NCBI RefSeq assembly: GCF_001544075.1
Contig: NZ_BCNT01000018.1
Span: forward strand, 1 to 64,000
DNA length: 64,000 nt
From: Comamonas terrae
Lineage (GTDB): Bacteria; Pseudomonadota; Gammaproteobacteria; Burkholderiales; Burkholderiaceae_C
Direction: 5' to 3'
Part shown: positions 47,694-55,449 of the stretch, in pieces
Position numbering within the stretch: the stretch's first letter is position 1
How the letters are laid out: every line of letters starts with the position of its first letter
Notes under the pieces: model-generated
The model's database searches: none
What the model was told of the DNA's origin: nothing
Seen by the model: the letters and a program-made list of their open reading frames with translations, nothing else
Translations under genes and position numbers: made by a program

Positions 47694-48875
47694 TCAGTCT
47701 TCCTTCACGATCTGCAATTCCGCCCGGGGCCTCTGGTAATCCTCCCGGATGAATTTCCCGTAGGTGCGAAACACCATCTCCACATCCTCGTGCCCCAGCT
47801 GCTGGGCCACATACCAGGGGTTGGCGCCGGCCGTCAGCAGGGTGGATGCGTAGGTGTGTCGCAGCTGGTAGGGGTTGCGGTAGGGGATGCCGGCACGCTC
47901 CATCAGCGGCAGCCACAGCGTTTTGCGCACCTGGGCATCGTTGTCCCACGGCTTCAGGGTGCGCGGATTCAGCCAGATCCGGGGGCCGCGGCTCTGGCTG
48001 ATGTCTTGCTGGGCGCGCAGCGCTTGCAGAGCCTCGTCGTTGAGATCGATGTCCCGAATGCCGGCTAGCGTCTTGGGCGACTTGATCACCCCGACCACCT
48101 GGTTCTGCACCACGCGGGCGATGCGCCTTTCCTGATCCACATGTGCCCATTCCTGGGCCTGCAGTTCGCCGGGGCGCAGCCCGGTGTTCAGCCAGTATTG
48201 GATGGTGGGCCGTTCGTCGCTGCGGCAGGCCTGCAGCAGCGCCGTGCGCTCGGTCTGGGTGAAGGGCTGAATCACATAGTCGCTGGCCTTGCTGGTCTGG
48301 CGGATCAGCTTGGCCAGGGCGATGCGGTCGAACGGGTTCAGCTCGATCAGCTCGTCGTTCAGCGCATCCTCGAACACGCTGCGCAGCGGAATCAGCGTGT
48401 TGCGTATGGCCTTGCTCGTGCACTCCATGGCGGAGATCCACTCGCGCAGCAGGGCGGGGGTGACATCGCGCACCTCCACCCCGTGCCAGCGGCGCATGCG
48501 CGTGCCGTTGATGGCCTTGGCATAGCCCCGGTACGTGGCCGGGGACAGTTTGCCGTTGCCCACCTGCCGCTCGTAAATGTCGAGCTGCCGGTACAGCAGC
48601 TTCTCCATTTTTGTCGAGCCTTTTCGGGATGCCGCGGCGCGCGGGCTGTCCGGGAAATAGTCGGCATAGACAAAGCTGCCGGCCTTGATCTTCATGCGGA
48701 TCTCGTCCCGCAACACCGTGGCGCGCAGCAGGCTGGACTTGTTGACGGGCGCGGCGGGCAGCAGCTCGCGGCACTCCCTGCCCTCCCAGGTGAAGGCGAT
48801 CTGGATGCGATCGCCCGAGGCGAACTTGCGGATTTTTACGCCGGGCGGCGTTTGGAAAGCTGGTCGTTGATCCAT
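47694..48875 (-). CDS. int: Phage tyrosine integrase
   Basis: 393 aa from the ATG at 48875, which overlaps the excisionase end by 40 bp; no good ribosome site is seen, so the start is provisional. An N-terminal arm-binding domain (RIQIAFTWEGRECRE), a SAM-like core-binding domain and the catalytic domain follow, with Arg in NTGLRPGEL, Lys in KSPKTLAGIR, YQLRHTYAS (first His of HxxR replaced by Tyr, common in integrases), QQLGHEDVE and nucleophile Tyr372 in FRTYGKF. It integrates the phage at the ssrA 3' end. Confidence 0.93.
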   Translation of the reverse strand: MDQRPAFQTPPGVKIRKFASGDRIQIAFTWEGRECRELLPAAPVNKSSLLRATVLRDEIRMKIKAGSFVYADYFPDSPRAAASRKGSTKMEKLLYRQLDIYERQVGNGKLSPATYRGYAKAINGTRMRRWHGVEVRDVTPALLREWISAMECTSKAIRNTLIPLRSVFEDALNDELIELNPFDRIALAKLIRQTSKASDYVIQPFTQTERTALLQACRSDERPTIQYWLNTGLRPGELQAQEWAHVDQERRIARVVQNQVVGVIKSPKTLAGIRDIDLNDEALQALRAQQDISQSRGPRIWLNPRTLKPWDNDAQVRKTLWLPLMERAGIPYRNPYQLRHTYASTLLTAGANPWYVAQQLGHEDVEMVFRTYGKFIREDYQRPRAELQIVKED

Positions 48876-49090
48876 TGGTCTGCGGCTTTGAGGTTGACGT
48901 AAAGGCGACGGGAGATCACGGCCACTTGCAGGCCTTCCTTCCAGACGCCGCTTTTCTTGCGCTGCTTCACGGCCTCGCGGGTCACGCCGGTCATCTCCTC
49001 GTATTTGGAGGCCAGCACCCACTGGGTCGGGTAGCCAGCGACATCTTCGGCGGCCGCTGCGGAGGCGACTTTTGGGGCGGGTTCTTTCAT
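48836..49090 (-). CDS. xis: Excisionase-like DNA-binding protein
   Basis: 84 aa from the ATG at 49090, chosen for AAGGAG 9 nt upstream. The domain TQWVLASKYEEMTGVTREAVKQRKKSGVWKEG...LYVNLKAADQWI is a winged-helix excisionase type that recognises attachment-site DNA and steers integrase to excision. It overlaps int, so the two are co-translated. Confidence 0.82.
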   Translation of the reverse strand: MKEPAPKVASAAAAEDVAGYPTQWVLASKYEEMTGVTREAVKQRKKSGVWKEGLQVAVISRRLYVNLKAADQWINDQLSKRRPA

Positions 49091-49118
49091 GGGCTGTGCT
49101 CCTTCGATGAAAAACAAA

Positions 49119-49148
49119 AAGCCCGCGCGGCATGGGCCGTGCGGGCTG
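49119..49148 (-). terminator. Terminator between antirepressor and xis-int
   Basis: The AGCCCGC...GCGGGCT stem with inner CGG/CCG pairs is followed on the minus strand by TTTTTG. It would insulate int/xis from antirepressor transcription. Confidence 0.75.
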
Positions 49149-49170
49149 GGGATGTGAATGAAATCGGTCT

Positions 49171-49206
49171 CCAGCGCTTATGCAGAAAGCGCTGGCAGCT
49201 ATGAAA
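49171..49206. repeat. Dispersed AGCTGC-type hairpin repeat inside the prophage
   Basis: CCAGCGCTT (49171-49179) and AAGCGCTGG (49187-49195) are perfect 9-bp arms followed by CAGCTATGAAAAC, the same family as the chromosomal copies. Confidence 0.65.
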
Positions 49207-49210
49207 ACTG

Positions 49211-49957
49211 CTATCTCAGTTGCAGCTGGCTTTGTTGGCCGGGCAGGCCCTGGGCGCCGCCGTGGTGCTGCAGGGCCTGCAGCTCGGCCCGCGTGGCCAT
49301 GCGCTGGGTGCAGGCTGCCGCCAGCCGGGCCAGAGTGGTATCGCTCACGATCAGGTCGGTACGCACGGCCTGGGTCAGCTGGGCCAACGTCATCACCATG
49401 GCACCGGCCTCGATGGGCTGCACATAGGGTGTCATCGCTCCGCCCGCGCCGCGGGTGAAGGACAGCAGCATGCGCGTGGAGTGGGGCGCTTCGCCCTCCA
49501 GCATCACGGCATCAAACACCGCCTGATAGACCTGCAGCGTGGCTGCATGGGCCAGTTGGTGGGCATGCTCGACAAGGTGAACATCGCGTTGCAGGGTGTT
49601 GTCGTCGGCCTGCTGTTCAAGCAAGTCCAGCACCCACGCCCGAAACTCCTTGGCTACCGTCGTGCGGGCAAACATGGCCAGGAGGTGCGCGCCGCGCAGG
49701 CTGAAGATACGCGCTTCCTTTTCGCTGTTCCCATTGCCGAAACCCTTGACGGTCAAATTGACCGTCAAGGTCATCTTCTCTGTGAACTCGTCGGAGCGCC
49801 GTGCATAGATGCGGTTGATCGCGCTCTCATCGGCGTACCCAAGAGCCTGGGCAATCTCGTTGGCCTTGAGCCAAGGCTGCCCTTGGTGGTCAACGATACC
49901 GAAGGTGGTGGAGTGAAAAGACAGCGCAGCAGCGCGTGCATTGAGGGTGTCAGCCAT
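49211..49957 (-). CDS. BRO-N domain phage antirepressor
   Basis: 248 aa from the ATG at 49957 (AAGGAGG 7 nt upstream). The N-terminal BRO-N/antirepressor domain (residues about 10-110: FHSTTFGIVDHQGQPWLKANEIAQALGYADESAINRIYARRSDEF, FSLRGAHLLAMFARTTVAKEFRAWVLDLLE) is typical of Ant proteins that inactivate phage repressors. The C-terminal half is specific to this phage. Upstream on the same strand is a structured C4-like RNA region that would repress its translation. Confidence 0.88.
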   Translation of the reverse strand: MADTLNARAAALSFHSTTFGIVDHQGQPWLKANEIAQALGYADESAINRIYARRSDEFTEKMTLTVNLTVKGFGNGNSEKEARIFSLRGAHLLAMFARTTVAKEFRAWVLDLLEQQADDNTLQRDVHLVEHAHQLAHAATLQVYQAVFDAVMLEGEAPHSTRMLLSFTRGAGGAMTPYVQPIEAGAMVMTLAQLTQAVRTDLIVSDTTLARLAAACTQRMATRAELQALQHHGGAQGLPGQQSQLQLR

Positions 49958-49987
49958 TACGGCCTCCTTGCGGTCATTCTTGCAACA

Positions 49988-50217
49988 ACCACCGCCGCTT
50001 GCTTCCAACCAAATGGCGGTGACTCGAAGGGGTTGGAAGACCGGGACCGCTTGCGCAAACCGGCGAGCCTCGCGGCTCCCCCTCCGAGCCACCATAAAAC
50101 TGGGGCCACAGACGACAAAGCCGCACGACTGCGGTTCAGGTGCGGCTTTGTCGCCGCAAACGGTATTCAGGCTTCCAACCCTGATCACGCTTTACTGGCG
50201 TGACGTTGGAGAGTGTA
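49988..50217 (-). ncRNA. C4-like antisense RNA/leader controlling the antirepressor
   Basis: On the minus strand, ahead of the antirepressor, lie a hairpin CAGG-loop-CCTG with GTTGGAAG in its loop (50168-50183), a perfect 14-bp stem CGACAAAGCCGCAC/GTGCGGCTTTGTCG (50113-50126, 50140-50153), the complement CTTCCAACC (50031-50039) and a third hairpin with GGTTGGAAGC in its loop (49991-50020) beside the ribosome site. The reciprocal loop complementarity and position match C4 RNAs of P1, P4 and P22 that silence ant. A TTGACA box on the minus strand (50237-50242) may be the promoter. The family is recognised from memory. Confidence 0.6.
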
Positions 50218-50295
50218 GCGTAGCTGGCCTCCAATGTGTCAACAACTCGTTACGAGTCGTGTAATCTCTTGCCAAGTTCTTTTTCGGGGTGTCAG

Positions 50296-50940
50296 ATGGT
50301 TGCAACAGATTTCGATTGGATCAAATTTGGTTTGGCTGTATTGGGCAGTTCAGTTATCTCAGCACTTATTAATACCGGATGGAATGTCTATTCAAAGAGG
50401 CAAGATAAAAAGGAAAAAGATAATAAAGATCTAGAAGAGCGTGAGCACGAGTTACTGATGGCATTGGCGTGGGTTGATAATTTGTCAATCTCTTTTTATG
50501 AAAGCATGTTGAGCATCAATGAATATATTAACGATATGCATAATATGCCAAATGGCTATGATCCAAAACACGCGCCAAATATTGAAGAGCCAAAAGAAGT
50601 TAACTTAAAGCTATTGCCCATTGGTTTTAGAACGGAAATTCTCCTTATAGGACAGAACTTCAAATATAGCTCTGACTTTATTTATGCAGCTTTCGAGTAC
50701 TGGGCTGAGGTTGAGGAATGTTATGTCTTTGAACTTCAGCGGATAGCATTTTACGGGGTTCAGATTTCAAAATTCTCTGATAGATTTAGAGGCGCTATAT
50801 ATAAGAAGTCAGAGAAATTAAATGATGCGCATGAATATTTTTTCAGCGAAAAAGAAAAATATCTTAAGCGCTGCTTAAAGTTCCAGAATGTTACTTTCTT
50901 GCCGGAGATTGAAAGAGAGGCTAAGGGTAATAAAGGTTAA
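50296..50940 (+). CDS. AT-rich cargo protein: membrane-anchored helical protein, unknown
   Basis: 214 aa from the ATG at 50296; an ATG at 50236 adds 20 residues. One N-terminal membrane helix (IKFGLAVLGSSVISALINTGW) is followed by a highly charged coiled segment (SKRQDKKEKDNKDLEEREHEL) and a mostly helical cytoplasmic domain rich in Lys, Glu, Phe and Tyr. No enzyme motif. Base composition is far more AT-rich than the surroundings, a sign of recent transfer. It is on the plus strand within an otherwise leftward prophage arm and heads a three-gene run. A role in superinfection exclusion or defence is possible but only inferred. Confidence 0.7.
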   Translation: MVATDFDWIKFGLAVLGSSVISALINTGWNVYSKRQDKKEKDNKDLEEREHELLMALAWVDNLSISFYESMLSINEYINDMHNMPNGYDPKHAPNIEEPKEVNLKLLPIGFRTEILLIGQNFKYSSDFIYAAFEYWAEVEECYVFELQRIAFYGVQISKFSDRFRGAIYKKSEKLNDAHEYFFSEKEKYLKRCLKFQNVTFLPEIEREAKGNKG

Positions 50941-51141
50941 GGGAACTAATCATTAGATTTGGAGTTTATTATATTTAATGATTTCTCTAGTAATAATCTT
51001 GTGCAAAGTGTACAGACAAAAGCATCTCTGTCTGGGGACGTACGGTACAAGTCCACCAGTTGCTGCAATTTGAATCCGCCATCAGAATTCAGCACAGTCG
51101 AAATGGCGTTGTCATCAATCACGATAGAAGAGAGGGTGTTC

Positions 51142-51783
51142 ATGTCGGTTTTGGTAATACAGTGCCCGCATTGCGGGGCGGAAAAAATGACCTTCAAAGT
51201 GATGAAGTCGGTCGGACATCTGATTCCAGGACAGTCCTCCGTGATGGCGCTTTGTTCGGGCTGTGATGGACCTGTGCTGGCAACCCTTTTTGCTCCGCCG
51301 CACATGGGGGACAGGCTGGTTGAAATGCCCGGAAATCTTTTGCAGGAACGTGATTTCAGAGCCATTGGTATATGGCCTAAACCGCAAGAGCCTGAAGTAC
51401 CTCAGGGCGTTCCGGATAAGGTTGCTCGTAGCTTTATAGAAGCCGCGAAATCACGGCGTGCACAGCTATGGAATGCAGCCTGTGGTAGTTATCGCCGTTG
51501 CATGGAACTGGCGTTAAAGGAGTTCGCTCCTGATGTCGAAGCATGGAAGCTGGAAAAGCGTATCGACAAGCTGGCGGCTGAGCATCGAATTACCCCAGCT
51601 CTTCAGACATGGGCCCATGAGTTGCGTCTGGATGGAAACGAGGCATTGCATGGCGATGATGACGCGACGGAGGATATGGCAGAGCAAATGCATCATCTGA
51701 CTTATTTCCTGCTCACCTATTTGTACACTTTGCCAAATCAGATTGAAGAGGTTCGAGTGCGACGTGAAGCTGCATCAGAATAA
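51142..51783 (+). CDS. Zinc-ribbon protein with DUF4145-like (HEPN-type) domain
   Basis: 213 aa from the ATG at 51142 (GAGAGGG upstream; longer in-frame starts exist from 50959). An N-terminal zinc ribbon has Cys8-Cys11 (CPHC) and Cys38-Cys41 (CSGC). The C-terminal half (about 95-210) has helices with AKSRRAQLWNAACGSYRRCMELALKEF and WAHELRLDGNEALHGDDDATEDMAEQM, matching the DUF4145 pattern RxxGNxxxH, a family placed in the HEPN superfamily and often found near restriction and defence genes. It lies 201 bp after the membrane-anchored gene and 12 bp before the next. Confidence 0.78.
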   Translation: MSVLVIQCPHCGAEKMTFKVMKSVGHLIPGQSSVMALCSGCDGPVLATLFAPPHMGDRLVEMPGNLLQERDFRAIGIWPKPQEPEVPQGVPDKVARSFIEAAKSRRAQLWNAACGSYRRCMELALKEFAPDVEAWKLEKRIDKLAAEHRITPALQTWAHELRLDGNEALHGDDDATEDMAEQMHHLTYFLLTYLYTLPNQIEEVRVRREAASE

Positions 51784-51795
51784 ATTTAATGAGCC

Positions 51796-52242
51796 ATGCA
51801 AAGTATCCTGAATAATTTAACAGATGTATCTTGGTGGTTTACAAGCATATTTCCTCCTTTGCTGATAATTATTTTGGCAAAATTTTGGAAGTATTTTTTT
51901 AAAACTTCTAAGAGGCTATTTCGCACTACGCGTGCACGGTACTTGAAGAAGGTGAAAGAAAAAAGGCGTGATGACTTGCTGATTCAGAGAGAAATGTTTT
52001 CTGCTCAGGCCGCCTTCAATGTCTTTGTGATGTTTGTTTCGGCGGGATTTGTGATACTGGTTCTGAATCCATATTCAGGAATTAGTGGTAAGAGCTTGGC
52101 TTTTGTCATTATTGTTACTGCACCGATATTGATATCGGAATTCTTTTGGCTTAGCAAAGATAGCCGTGTGCAGGACTTAATTGTTCGACGCAAACGCTGG
52201 ATGAAAGGGAAAAGGCAAACGAGACAAAGCACTCATGCATAA
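51796..52242 (+). CDS. Small cargo membrane protein, unknown
   Basis: 148 aa. The first hydrophobic segment (WWFTSIFPPLLIIILAKFW) is followed by a long basic stretch (KTSKRLFRTTRARYLKKVKEKRRDD), then two more membrane helices (AFNVFVMFVSAGFVILVL and SLAFVIIVTAPILISEFFWL) and a basic tail. It starts 12 bp after the zinc-ribbon gene, so they are probably one unit. Small helical membrane proteins beside HEPN genes can act as effectors, but nothing in this sequence proves it. Confidence 0.65.
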   Translation: MQSILNNLTDVSWWFTSIFPPLLIIILAKFWKYFFKTSKRLFRTTRARYLKKVKEKRRDDLLIQREMFSAQAAFNVFVMFVSAGFVILVLNPYSGISGKSLAFVIIVTAPILISEFFWLSKDSRVQDLIVRRKRWMKGKRQTRQSTHA

Positions 52243-52461
52243 GCATGGTTTTTCCCCGGCAGTGTTTATGCCCGTCAGCCTGGCCAGCAAGGCTGTACCT
52301 TTGGCATGCCAGTCGGCATGCAGCACCATCTCGGTGGGCAGGTTGCGCAGGGCCAGCAGGTCGCGCTGTTGATCGGCGTTGAGGTTGCGTAGGTCTCTGG
52401 AAAGCAGTGCCTGCTCGCCGGCCAGCCGCACCAGTGCGTCACGGTCTGAGGTGTCGGTCAT
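52177..52461 (-). CDS. Small hypothetical phage protein
   Basis: 94 aa from the ATG at 52461 (AAGGAG 5 nt upstream). N-terminal MTDTSDRDALVRLAGEQALLSRDLRNLNADQQRDLLALRNLP is helical; no motif is recognised. Its last 66 bp overlap the end of the convergent cargo gene, so its C-terminus may be a shortened or damaged version where the cargo island inserted. Confidence 0.5.
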   Translation of the reverse strand: MTDTSDRDALVRLAGEQALLSRDLRNLNADQQRDLLALRNLPTEMVLHADWHAKGTALLARLTGINTAGEKPCLCMSALSRLPFPFHPAFASNN

Positions 52462-52482
52462 CAAGACTCCTTGGTGATGAAA

Positions 52483-52519
52483 AAAAGCCCGCCGGGTTTG
52501 GAACCTTGCGGGCTTTTGT
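52483..52519. terminator. Bidirectional terminator between hipA and the small gene
   Basis: AAAAGCCCGC (52483-52492) and GCGGGCTTTT (52508-52517) form a 10-bp stem flanked by A-run and T-run, suited to both strands. Confidence 0.8.
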
Positions 52520-52539
52520 TTGGGTGAGAGGAATGCCTT

Positions 52540-53811
52540 TTACAAAAAGGCCTGCCTCTGCGATCTGAGCGCATCGCGGTCGATGCTGGCGGCGAGCAGC
52601 TCCATGTCGGACGGGCTGACGCCCAGGGCGGTGAAGTGCGCGGCCCAGCGATCGACGGTGGCGGCCACTTGCCGTATCAGATCGATGGCGCGGGGCATTT
52701 TGATGCCGTATTCGTTGATCTGGGTGAGCGCGTTTTCCAGGCTGGATTCGGAGCCTGCGGTGCCCACGACGAGCGCCTGATAGCCCAGGTTTTGCAGGCT
52801 GGGCACCACGTCGTAGGCGGGCGTGAGGTCGTAGTAGCCGTCTGCCAGATTGAGGCTGATGCTGTGGTTGCGCTCGTGGTCGTCGGTGTTGTCCATGAGG
52901 ATGTTGAAGACCATGCGTTTGAACAGTTCCTCGCGCATGGCGGCCTGCCGGTCCGGGTGGCCCAGCCGCAGCAGGATGGTGGCCAGATTGCCGTAGCTTT
53001 GTTCCAGGCCGGCAGCGCGCAGGGCGGTGTGGGCGGACTGGCAGTGCACGCGGTAGGGGCCCAGGCGGTCGAACCGCTCGATGGTGAGGGCGTGCCGTGC
53101 CTTGCCGTAGCGTGGCGGCAGTGGCAGCACGGCGGTGTCGGCCACGTACATGCCGGCCTGGGCAGCCAGCGTCATGGTGGCGTGCTCGATGAGCGGGGTG
53201 TCCACGGGGTCGTCCAGTTCGCTGAACTTGATGACGCAGGGGGCGTTGTCCGTCTGCAGCAATGCCTTGGGCCGCGCGCCGCCGAGGGTGACGCCGGGTT
53301 GGATGAGGCGTTGTATCTCTGCGGTGATCGGGGCCTGGGTCTGCACGTCTTCCACCGCAGCGGCGAGCTGTGCCAGATCCTTCAGTTGGGGATAGGGCCC
53401 CAGGTAGCGGGGGATGTATTGCTCTGCCGAGGTGGACACGCCCAGCGCGCCAAAACGGTCGTCGCCCGCGAAGAGCAGCATTTCCAGAATGGACAGGCGG
53501 GCAGGCCGGTCGATGTGGCGGATGATGCGCTCGCCCCAGCGGTCTGGGCGCGCGTCGTCGATCGCGCCGGGGGCGGTGTTCTTCTCGCCGGTGCTGAAAA
53601 TTTGCCCCTGGACGATGGGCATGTCTTCGCTGAGCGCAAAGTTCCACCAGTCCGGCGTGTAGGTAAAAGTGGCGCAGTCCGCCACCAGCTGCGAGAGGCT
53701 GACCTCGCCCACCAGCGTGGGCGCCGCAGGGTTGACCATGGCCCACACATAGAGCTGATCTTGCGGCACATAGGTGCGTGGCGAGACGGCGGGGATGGCG
53801 GGGCGGGTCAT
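52540..53811 (-). CDS. hipA: HipA-family serine/threonine kinase toxin
   Basis: 423 aa. The kinase core is visible: Gly-rich loop LGGARPKALLQ, ATP-binding Lys in CVIKFSELDD, catalytic NTDDHERNHSI and Mg-binding YDLTPAYDVVP. The known family member phosphorylates glutamyl-tRNA synthetase and triggers growth arrest. The start overlaps the hipB stop by ATGA. Length is close to E. coli HipA (440). In a prophage it may work in stabilisation or defence. Confidence 0.92.
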   Translation of the reverse strand: MTRPAIPAVSPRTYVPQDQLYVWAMVNPAAPTLVGEVSLSQLVADCATFTYTPDWWNFALSEDMPIVQGQIFSTGEKNTAPGAIDDARPDRWGERIIRHIDRPARLSILEMLLFAGDDRFGALGVSTSAEQYIPRYLGPYPQLKDLAQLAAAVEDVQTQAPITAEIQRLIQPGVTLGGARPKALLQTDNAPCVIKFSELDDPVDTPLIEHATMTLAAQAGMYVADTAVLPLPPRYGKARHALTIERFDRLGPYRVHCQSAHTALRAAGLEQSYGNLATILLRLGHPDRQAAMREELFKRMVFNILMDNTDDHERNHSISLNLADGYYDLTPAYDVVPSLQNLGYQALVVGTAGSESSLENALTQINEYGIKMPRAIDLIRQVAATVDRWAAHFTALGVSPSDMELLAASIDRDALRSQRQAFL

Positions 53812-54275
53812 TTTTTATCGGGCTTCGAGCCAGCCAGAAGGGCGGCAAGGCCGGCCGCTACGGGCGAGGTGCTGGATCGGGCGGATATCGAAGCCTGCGG
53901 CTTTCCCAATGCAACCGGTGCAAGGGGCGCTGGCCGGGCTACATGAGCCGGCCTGGCAGCACGCTTGCGCTTGATTCGCACTTTGGCCACTTCCTTCTCC
54001 AGCGCCGCATGGTCGTTCTGCGGCGCGATCAGATCGGCCAGCCCGCCGGCCTGATTGATCAGCCACATGCACATCACGTACGAGGCCATGGCGACGGACG
54101 GGTCGCCGCGCTCGATGCGGGCCATGGTGGGCTGCGAGATGCCCAGCTTCCTGGCCCACTGCGCCTGCGACTCGCCACGCCGTTTGCGGGCGATGACGAT
54201 GTTCTGCGCAAGCTGCTCGATCTGCTGGAGCACGGCTTGCGGGTAGTCTGCGGGCGGTGTGTTCTGGCGTGGCAT
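53808..54275 (-). CDS. hipB: HipB-like antitoxin with helix-turn-helix
   Basis: 155 aa. The XRE-type helix-turn-helix at residues about 23-60 (NIVIARKRRGESQAQWARKLGISQPTMARIERGDPSVAMASY) is followed by a basic, Ala/Pro-rich tail of about 60 residues, much longer than E. coli HipB (88). Overlap with hipA couples their translation. Four ATCTATG/CATAGAT half-sites upstream are the likely autoregulatory operators. Confidence 0.88.
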   Translation of the reverse strand: MPRQNTPPADYPQAVLQQIEQLAQNIVIARKRRGESQAQWARKLGISQPTMARIERGDPSVAMASYVMCMWLINQAGGLADLIAPQNDHAALEKEVAKVRIKRKRAARPAHVARPAPLAPVALGKPQASISARSSTSPVAAGLAALLAGSKPDKK

Positions 54276-54276
54276 G

Positions 54277-54432
54277 CATAGATATTAGTGTTTTGACAGA
54301 AACATGTAAATCTATGAATCATTTTTGTCTCTGAAGCATTTGTTCGTGTGCGACAACAGCCGGCTCCACTGTTGCCCGCATTCATGTTTGATGCATAGAT
54401 GTTGTTAAAAGTCTATTTTTGATTCATCTATG
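54277..54432. promoter_or_regulatory. hipBA operator region
   Basis: CATAGAT at 54277-54283 and 54394-54400 and its complement ATCTATG at 54310-54316 and 54426-54432 form two inverted pairs in an AT-rich segment directly upstream of hipB. Such repeated half-sites suit cooperative HipB binding. Confidence 0.6.
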
Positions 54433-54624
54433 TATAAATTCATGCTTTCTGGCCATGAATTTGTGAGCGCGCTGCGCCCGCTCCAGCTGCGTTTGAAAGT
54501 AGTTTGATGCCGATAGCTTTGCCGGGCTGGCGGTAGCCGCTTTGCTTTCCATAGCGCGCAGCAGGCGGCTGCGCTGGCGGTCGCGGTGCTGCAGCTCGTG
54601 CAGCACGGTGTCGTGGGGCGTCAT
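54424..54624 (-). CDS. Small phage protein of the leftward operon
   Basis: 66 aa, MTPHDTVLHELQHRDRQRSRLLRAMESK..., charged and helical, no motif recognised. Start at 54624 overlaps the previous stop by ATGA. Its end overlaps the outermost hip operator half-site. Confidence 0.6.
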   Translation of the reverse strand: MTPHDTVLHELQHRDRQRSRLLRAMESKAATASPAKLSASNYFQTQLERAQRAHKFMARKHEFIHR

Positions 54625-54737
54625 GGAATCAGGGGCGCGGCGGCCTCGAGGTGGATCCAGGCCAGGGCGATGCAGAAGCCCGCAATCAGCAACCACGCGG
54701 CGACGGCTGCTGCGGTGACAAGGCGGTATTTCGTCAT
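54621..54737 (-). CDS. Very small single-helix membrane protein
   Basis: 38 aa: MTKYRL then a hydrophobic helix (VTAAAVAAWLLIAGFCIALAWI) and a short tail. ATGA overlaps at both ends support it as a real gene in spite of its size. Function unknown. Confidence 0.55.
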   Translation of the reverse strand: MTKYRLVTAAAVAAWLLIAGFCIALAWIHLEAAAPLIP

Positions 54738-54880
54738 CGGCATGCCCCGCGCTGGCAGATGCAGCTGATGGCCTTGCCCAGGTGGCCCAGCTCGGCAAAG
54801 CCGTGGTCGAAGGCCTCGGCCATGGAGCGCGCGCGGTGCAGGATGGACACGGCGCCGCAGGTGAGAACAAAGGTATGCAT
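54734..54880 (-). CDS. Very small Cys-containing phage protein
   Basis: 48 aa, starting MHTFVLTCGAVSILHRARS, with three more Cys in its C-terminal quarter (SCICQRGAC). The stop overlaps the next gene's ATG (ATGA). No family recognised. Confidence 0.5.
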   Translation of the reverse strand: MHTFVLTCGAVSILHRARSMAEAFDHGFAELGHLGKAISCICQRGACR

Positions 54881-54892
54881 GGCGCGGCCTCG

Positions 54893-55129
54893 TCAGAACA
54901 GGGGCAGGGTGAGGTGGCCGGCCGTGCCGGCACGCACGCGGCGCACGGGCATCAAAGCCGGACGCTGGCGGGGCGGGCGAGGCGCCGGGGCCTGCAGCGC
55001 CGCCTGGGCGGCCAGCTGTTCGCGCGCCCTGGCAAAAGTGGCGGCCACGTCGGTGCTGACGGCATTGCTGTACTGGAACGCCTTGCTGGTGCAGGGCACG
55101 CTGGGCATGGTGATGCGGGCTGCTTGCAT
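54893..55129 (-). CDS. Small phage protein
   Basis: 78 aa, MQAARITMPSVPCTSKAFQYSNAVSTDVAATFARAREQL..., with GGAG upstream of the ATG. The pattern (short start, then STDVAATFARAR) recalls small conserved proteins of unknown function in early phage operons. The C-terminal half is Ala/Pro/Arg-rich. Confidence 0.55.
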   Translation of the reverse strand: MQAARITMPSVPCTSKAFQYSNAVSTDVAATFARAREQLAAQAALQAPAPRPPRQRPALMPVRRVRAGTAGHLTLPLF

Positions 55130-55156
55130 GGGAGGTCTCCGGTGAATGGCAAAAAG

Positions 55157-55187
55157 AAAAAGCCCACGCAGCGCTGGCTGGTGGGCT
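55157..55187 (-). terminator. Terminator within the leftward operon
   Basis: On the minus strand AGCCCAC...GTGGGCT is followed by TTTTTCTTTTTG. It lies between the 78-aa genes at 55213 and 54893, so downstream expression may need antitermination or an internal promoter. Confidence 0.65.
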
Positions 55188-55212
55188 CGGGGTGTGTGTG
55201 CGGTGCTGCGCG

Positions 55213-55449
55213 TCAGGTGCCGGCAGCCGTGCCGGTGGCGGCCGGCTCTCGGGCCTGCTCCGTGCGGAAATCTGCCGGTAGCGGAAAGGTCGGGCTGGTC
55301 TGGATGAGTTCCAGCAGCCGCTGCTTGAAGGCTTTCTCGTCGTCGATGCCCGAGGCCTTGTAGTGCAAGGCTGCGGCCCGCCTCGACAATGGGGCGCGGC
55401 CGTAGATTTCGGCTGCCCAGTGCAATGCAAGAAAAATGGAGTCGTTCAT
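55213..55449 (-). CDS. Small phage protein of the leftward operon
   Basis: 78 aa from the ATG at 55449, MNDSIFLALHWAAEIYGRAPLSRRAAALHY..., helical, no motif. AAAGGT precedes the start. Its ATG overlaps, on the other strand, the ATG of the 63-aa gene at 55448 (shared CATG). Confidence 0.55.
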   Translation of the reverse strand: MNDSIFLALHWAAEIYGRAPLSRRAAALHYKASGIDDEKAFKQRLLELIQTSPTFPLPADFRTEQAREPAATGTAAGT

